Below, one piece after another: positions 62,133 through 64,000 of a stretch of 64,000 nucleotides of DNA (positions are counted from its first letter, which is position 1; every line of letters begins with the position of its first letter). The notes under the pieces are model-generated. The model did no database searches. It had not been told where the DNA came from and was given only the letters and a program-made list of their open reading frames with translations. The stretch is from Psoroptes ovis (lineage: Eukaryota; Arthropoda; Arachnida; Sarcoptiformes; Psoroptidae), in NCBI GenBank assembly GCA_002943765.1, contig PQWQ01000009.1:124001-188000 (forward strand), read 5' to 3'. The position numbers were made by a program, and so were the translations under genes.

Positions 62133-63670
62133 TTTAATTTTTTATTTCGTGAAGATTCAATAATTGTGAACTAATTTATCATGAACATTTTAATGAATAG
62201 AAAATGAGAAGATATATTCTGCATTTCTTGGCGGATCGTTGCCAATTTATTATGACTATGTATCTATTACTATTAAATTGATTCTTGGCGGTTAAATTAA
62301 GGTTTGAAAGTTGATCAAAAACATAATTTATATGCACAATTTATGGCAGAATTCTTAGCAAATAAATTATTGAATAAAATTGACGGTAAATTGAAAAGAA
62401 GAAAATCAATTAAACATCATTAAAAATTTTGATAGAAATTTGTATAAATAATTAGAATGAATAAATTAGAAAGAATCGTAAATATTGAAATCCATTTATT
62501 AAATAATGTTAATAAGATGCTTTAAAGAAGAATTATTCAAATTGGCTGGTAGAAATGCCATGTATTCAGTTGATATTCAATTTGTTTGGTTGACTTAGTT
62601 GAAAAAAACATCATTTTCAATACAAAATATCAAACAGTTAACATATTACCATTCTTTATTTTTTTCGCTGTCTTCAACATCTTCAACACCCAATAAATTA
62701 TAAGAATATAAATTATCATGGCTTGTTTGTTGTCATCATCTATGTTTATGTCTTTTTGTTTTATATTTTTTCAAATGGTGTACAAATAAAGCGATGATAA
62801 CATTAACAATAGTAGTAAATATTAATGTCACAAATCTCTTAGATATCATATTTTATACAGCTGTTGTTGATACATATATTCTTTTCTTGATTCTTGATAA
62901 TTGACGTCTATTTATTGTTTACTAATTCTTTATTGAAGAATATTCTGTTTTTTTCAATTATTTCCGAGAAATGGCGATATATGCATTGTCAGAGCTATTC
63001 AATTTCCATAAAATGAAAAGAATAATATCATTTTCAAATTATTAAATATGGAAATTGAATTCAAAAATGAATTATATGAAGTATTTATGAATACAAAATA
63101 AAATACATATTTATTGCTTGAATGAATGATATTATCTTTCATTATTCTTCAATTGTTGTTCTGATGTTTGAATATCATAATTTAAAAATGAAAAAATCAG
63201 GACACCGACAGACAAAGAAACAAACGAATATCATTATGTTTATCTCCTCCATGTATATCTTATGGAATATCTAAGACAATTCAGCCCTTGATTAATGATG
63301 AGGCGAATTAGTTTGTAAATTAAATTTAGAAATCTTTTTCGCTACTTTTATGACCTTTTTTTCATTCCAGTCAAATCTATTGTCATTCTAAGCGTATCGA
63401 ATCATGATAGATTGTTATTTGAATTGGAAAAAAAAATGAAAATTTCTTGAAAATATTTGAAATGAAACTTTTAAAATCTCAAAAATTTAATTTTTCTCCT
63501 CAATGAGAATTTTTAAAAAATTCAAATTTTTTCGAATCCGTCCTTTATGAATTAACCATCGACTTGAATGTTTTTTCATCAAAAACATTGCGAAACACTG
63601 CTTGGCATTCGAAATTTTTAAAATTGTTCATTTCATCTATTTTAAATCGTGAAAATTTCAATTTATTTCA
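62133..63670. other. Intergenic, divergent promoter region
   Basis: About 1.5 kb between the start of the minus-strand stomatin-type gene and the start of the plus-strand TMEM186-like gene, so it should hold both promoters. AT-rich, with short GGCGG-containing segments (62231-62235 and 62287-62291). No coding segment or RNA gene recognised. Confidence 0.5.
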
Positions 63671-64000
63671 ATGATTTTATTGAATAAAGTGAGTCAAAAA
63701 TTTTTTATGAGTTTAATTAACGTTTTTGTAATCACCTTTTAGTTCCTAAGATTAAGATGGAATCGAACAAATCTATTGCCCGTAATCGCTTCTCGTACAT
63801 TTCTTTTATCAGCTGATAATAAATTCTTGAAAAATGATAGGGTTATTAAGAAAAAATTGCCAATCGATGATATTGGTGAATGGATTCCAATATATCGCTT
63901 TCCATATATTGTTCCATGTAGGATATTTGCTCGTGCTAAACTTTACATGACCATGATAATGACAACAGTTTTACCAGCTAGTTATATTTTTACTGCAAGT
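63671..64000 (+). CDS. TMEM186-like mitochondrial protein (partial)
   Basis: 5' part of a gene cut by the window edge. Exon 1 is 63671-63688, only 18 bases (MILLNK); a 54-bp intron (GTGAGT...TTTTAG) leads to exon 2 from 63743, which is open to the end (86 codons). The N-terminus is Arg/Leu-rich and amphipathic, as for a mitochondrial targeting sequence. Further on, EWIPIYRF, an AxAKLY step and a hydrophobic run ending in LPASYIF align with the start of the TMEM186 family (pattern YRF...RxKL...LP..Y before and within the first membrane helix). TMEM186 is an inner-membrane factor of the complex I assembly (MCIA) machinery. The tiny first exon is inferred from splice consensus and frame only. 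Confidence 0.68.

Noticed and set aside
1..64000. CRISPR arrays, tRNA or rRNA genes, bacterial operons
   Set aside because: No regular repeat-spacer array, no A/B-box pair with cloverleaf potential and no rRNA-like segment was found by eye; short or diverged tRNAs could still be missed without a covariance search.

Overview
The window is eukaryotic nuclear DNA, very AT-rich, full of microsatellites and homopolymer runs, with very short introns (54-93 bp for most) that have ordinary GT-AG borders. The gene families are animal: a zona pellucida (ZP-N) membrane protein of cuticle type, a Tudor protein, a stomatin/MEC-2/podocin-type protein, an eIF4E-family protein and a TMEM186-type mitochondrial protein. 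A Copia element is primed by a sequence matching metazoan initiator tRNA-Met. Together this suggests an arthropod with a small AT-rich genome, most likely an acariform mite. The organism is an inference, not proven by the sequence.

Layout. 1-712: no gene. 713-4913: complete Ty1/Copia retrotransposon on + (identical 135-bp LTRs, 5-bp target duplication, one intact 1265-residue polyprotein). 4919-18341: 13 kb without a recognisable gene. 18346-23964: complete BEL/Pao retrotransposon on - (251/245-bp LTRs differing only in homopolymer length, 4-bp target duplication, one intact polyprotein). 23969-43702: nearly 20 kb without a recognisable gene, with simple repeats, several perfect inverted repeats and a few GC-richer islands. 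43703-49125: six-exon - strand gene for a single-pass ZP-N protein of about 1404 residues. 49126-58787: no confident gene, two coding-like patches. 58788-59733: two-exon - strand Tudor gene. 60217-62132: four-exon - strand stomatin-type gene whose 772-bp first intron contains an intronless eIF4E-family gene on + (61217-61840). 63671-64000: start of a TMEM186-like gene on +, cut by the window edge.

The host genes do not form an obvious pathway: one apical matrix/cuticle receptor-like protein, one RNA-granule type protein, one membrane scaffold, one translation factor and one mitochondrial assembly factor. I found no tRNA, rRNA or CRISPR array. The most notable things are the ZP-N protein with no ZP-C module but a cytoplasmic tail of seven degenerate ~35-residue repeats, the eIF4E gene nested antisense in the stomatin intron with its poly(A) signal overlapping a host splice donor, the two young autonomous retroelements that both read their polyprotein through the polypurine tract into the 3' LTR, and a long imperfect hairpin at 29611-29695.
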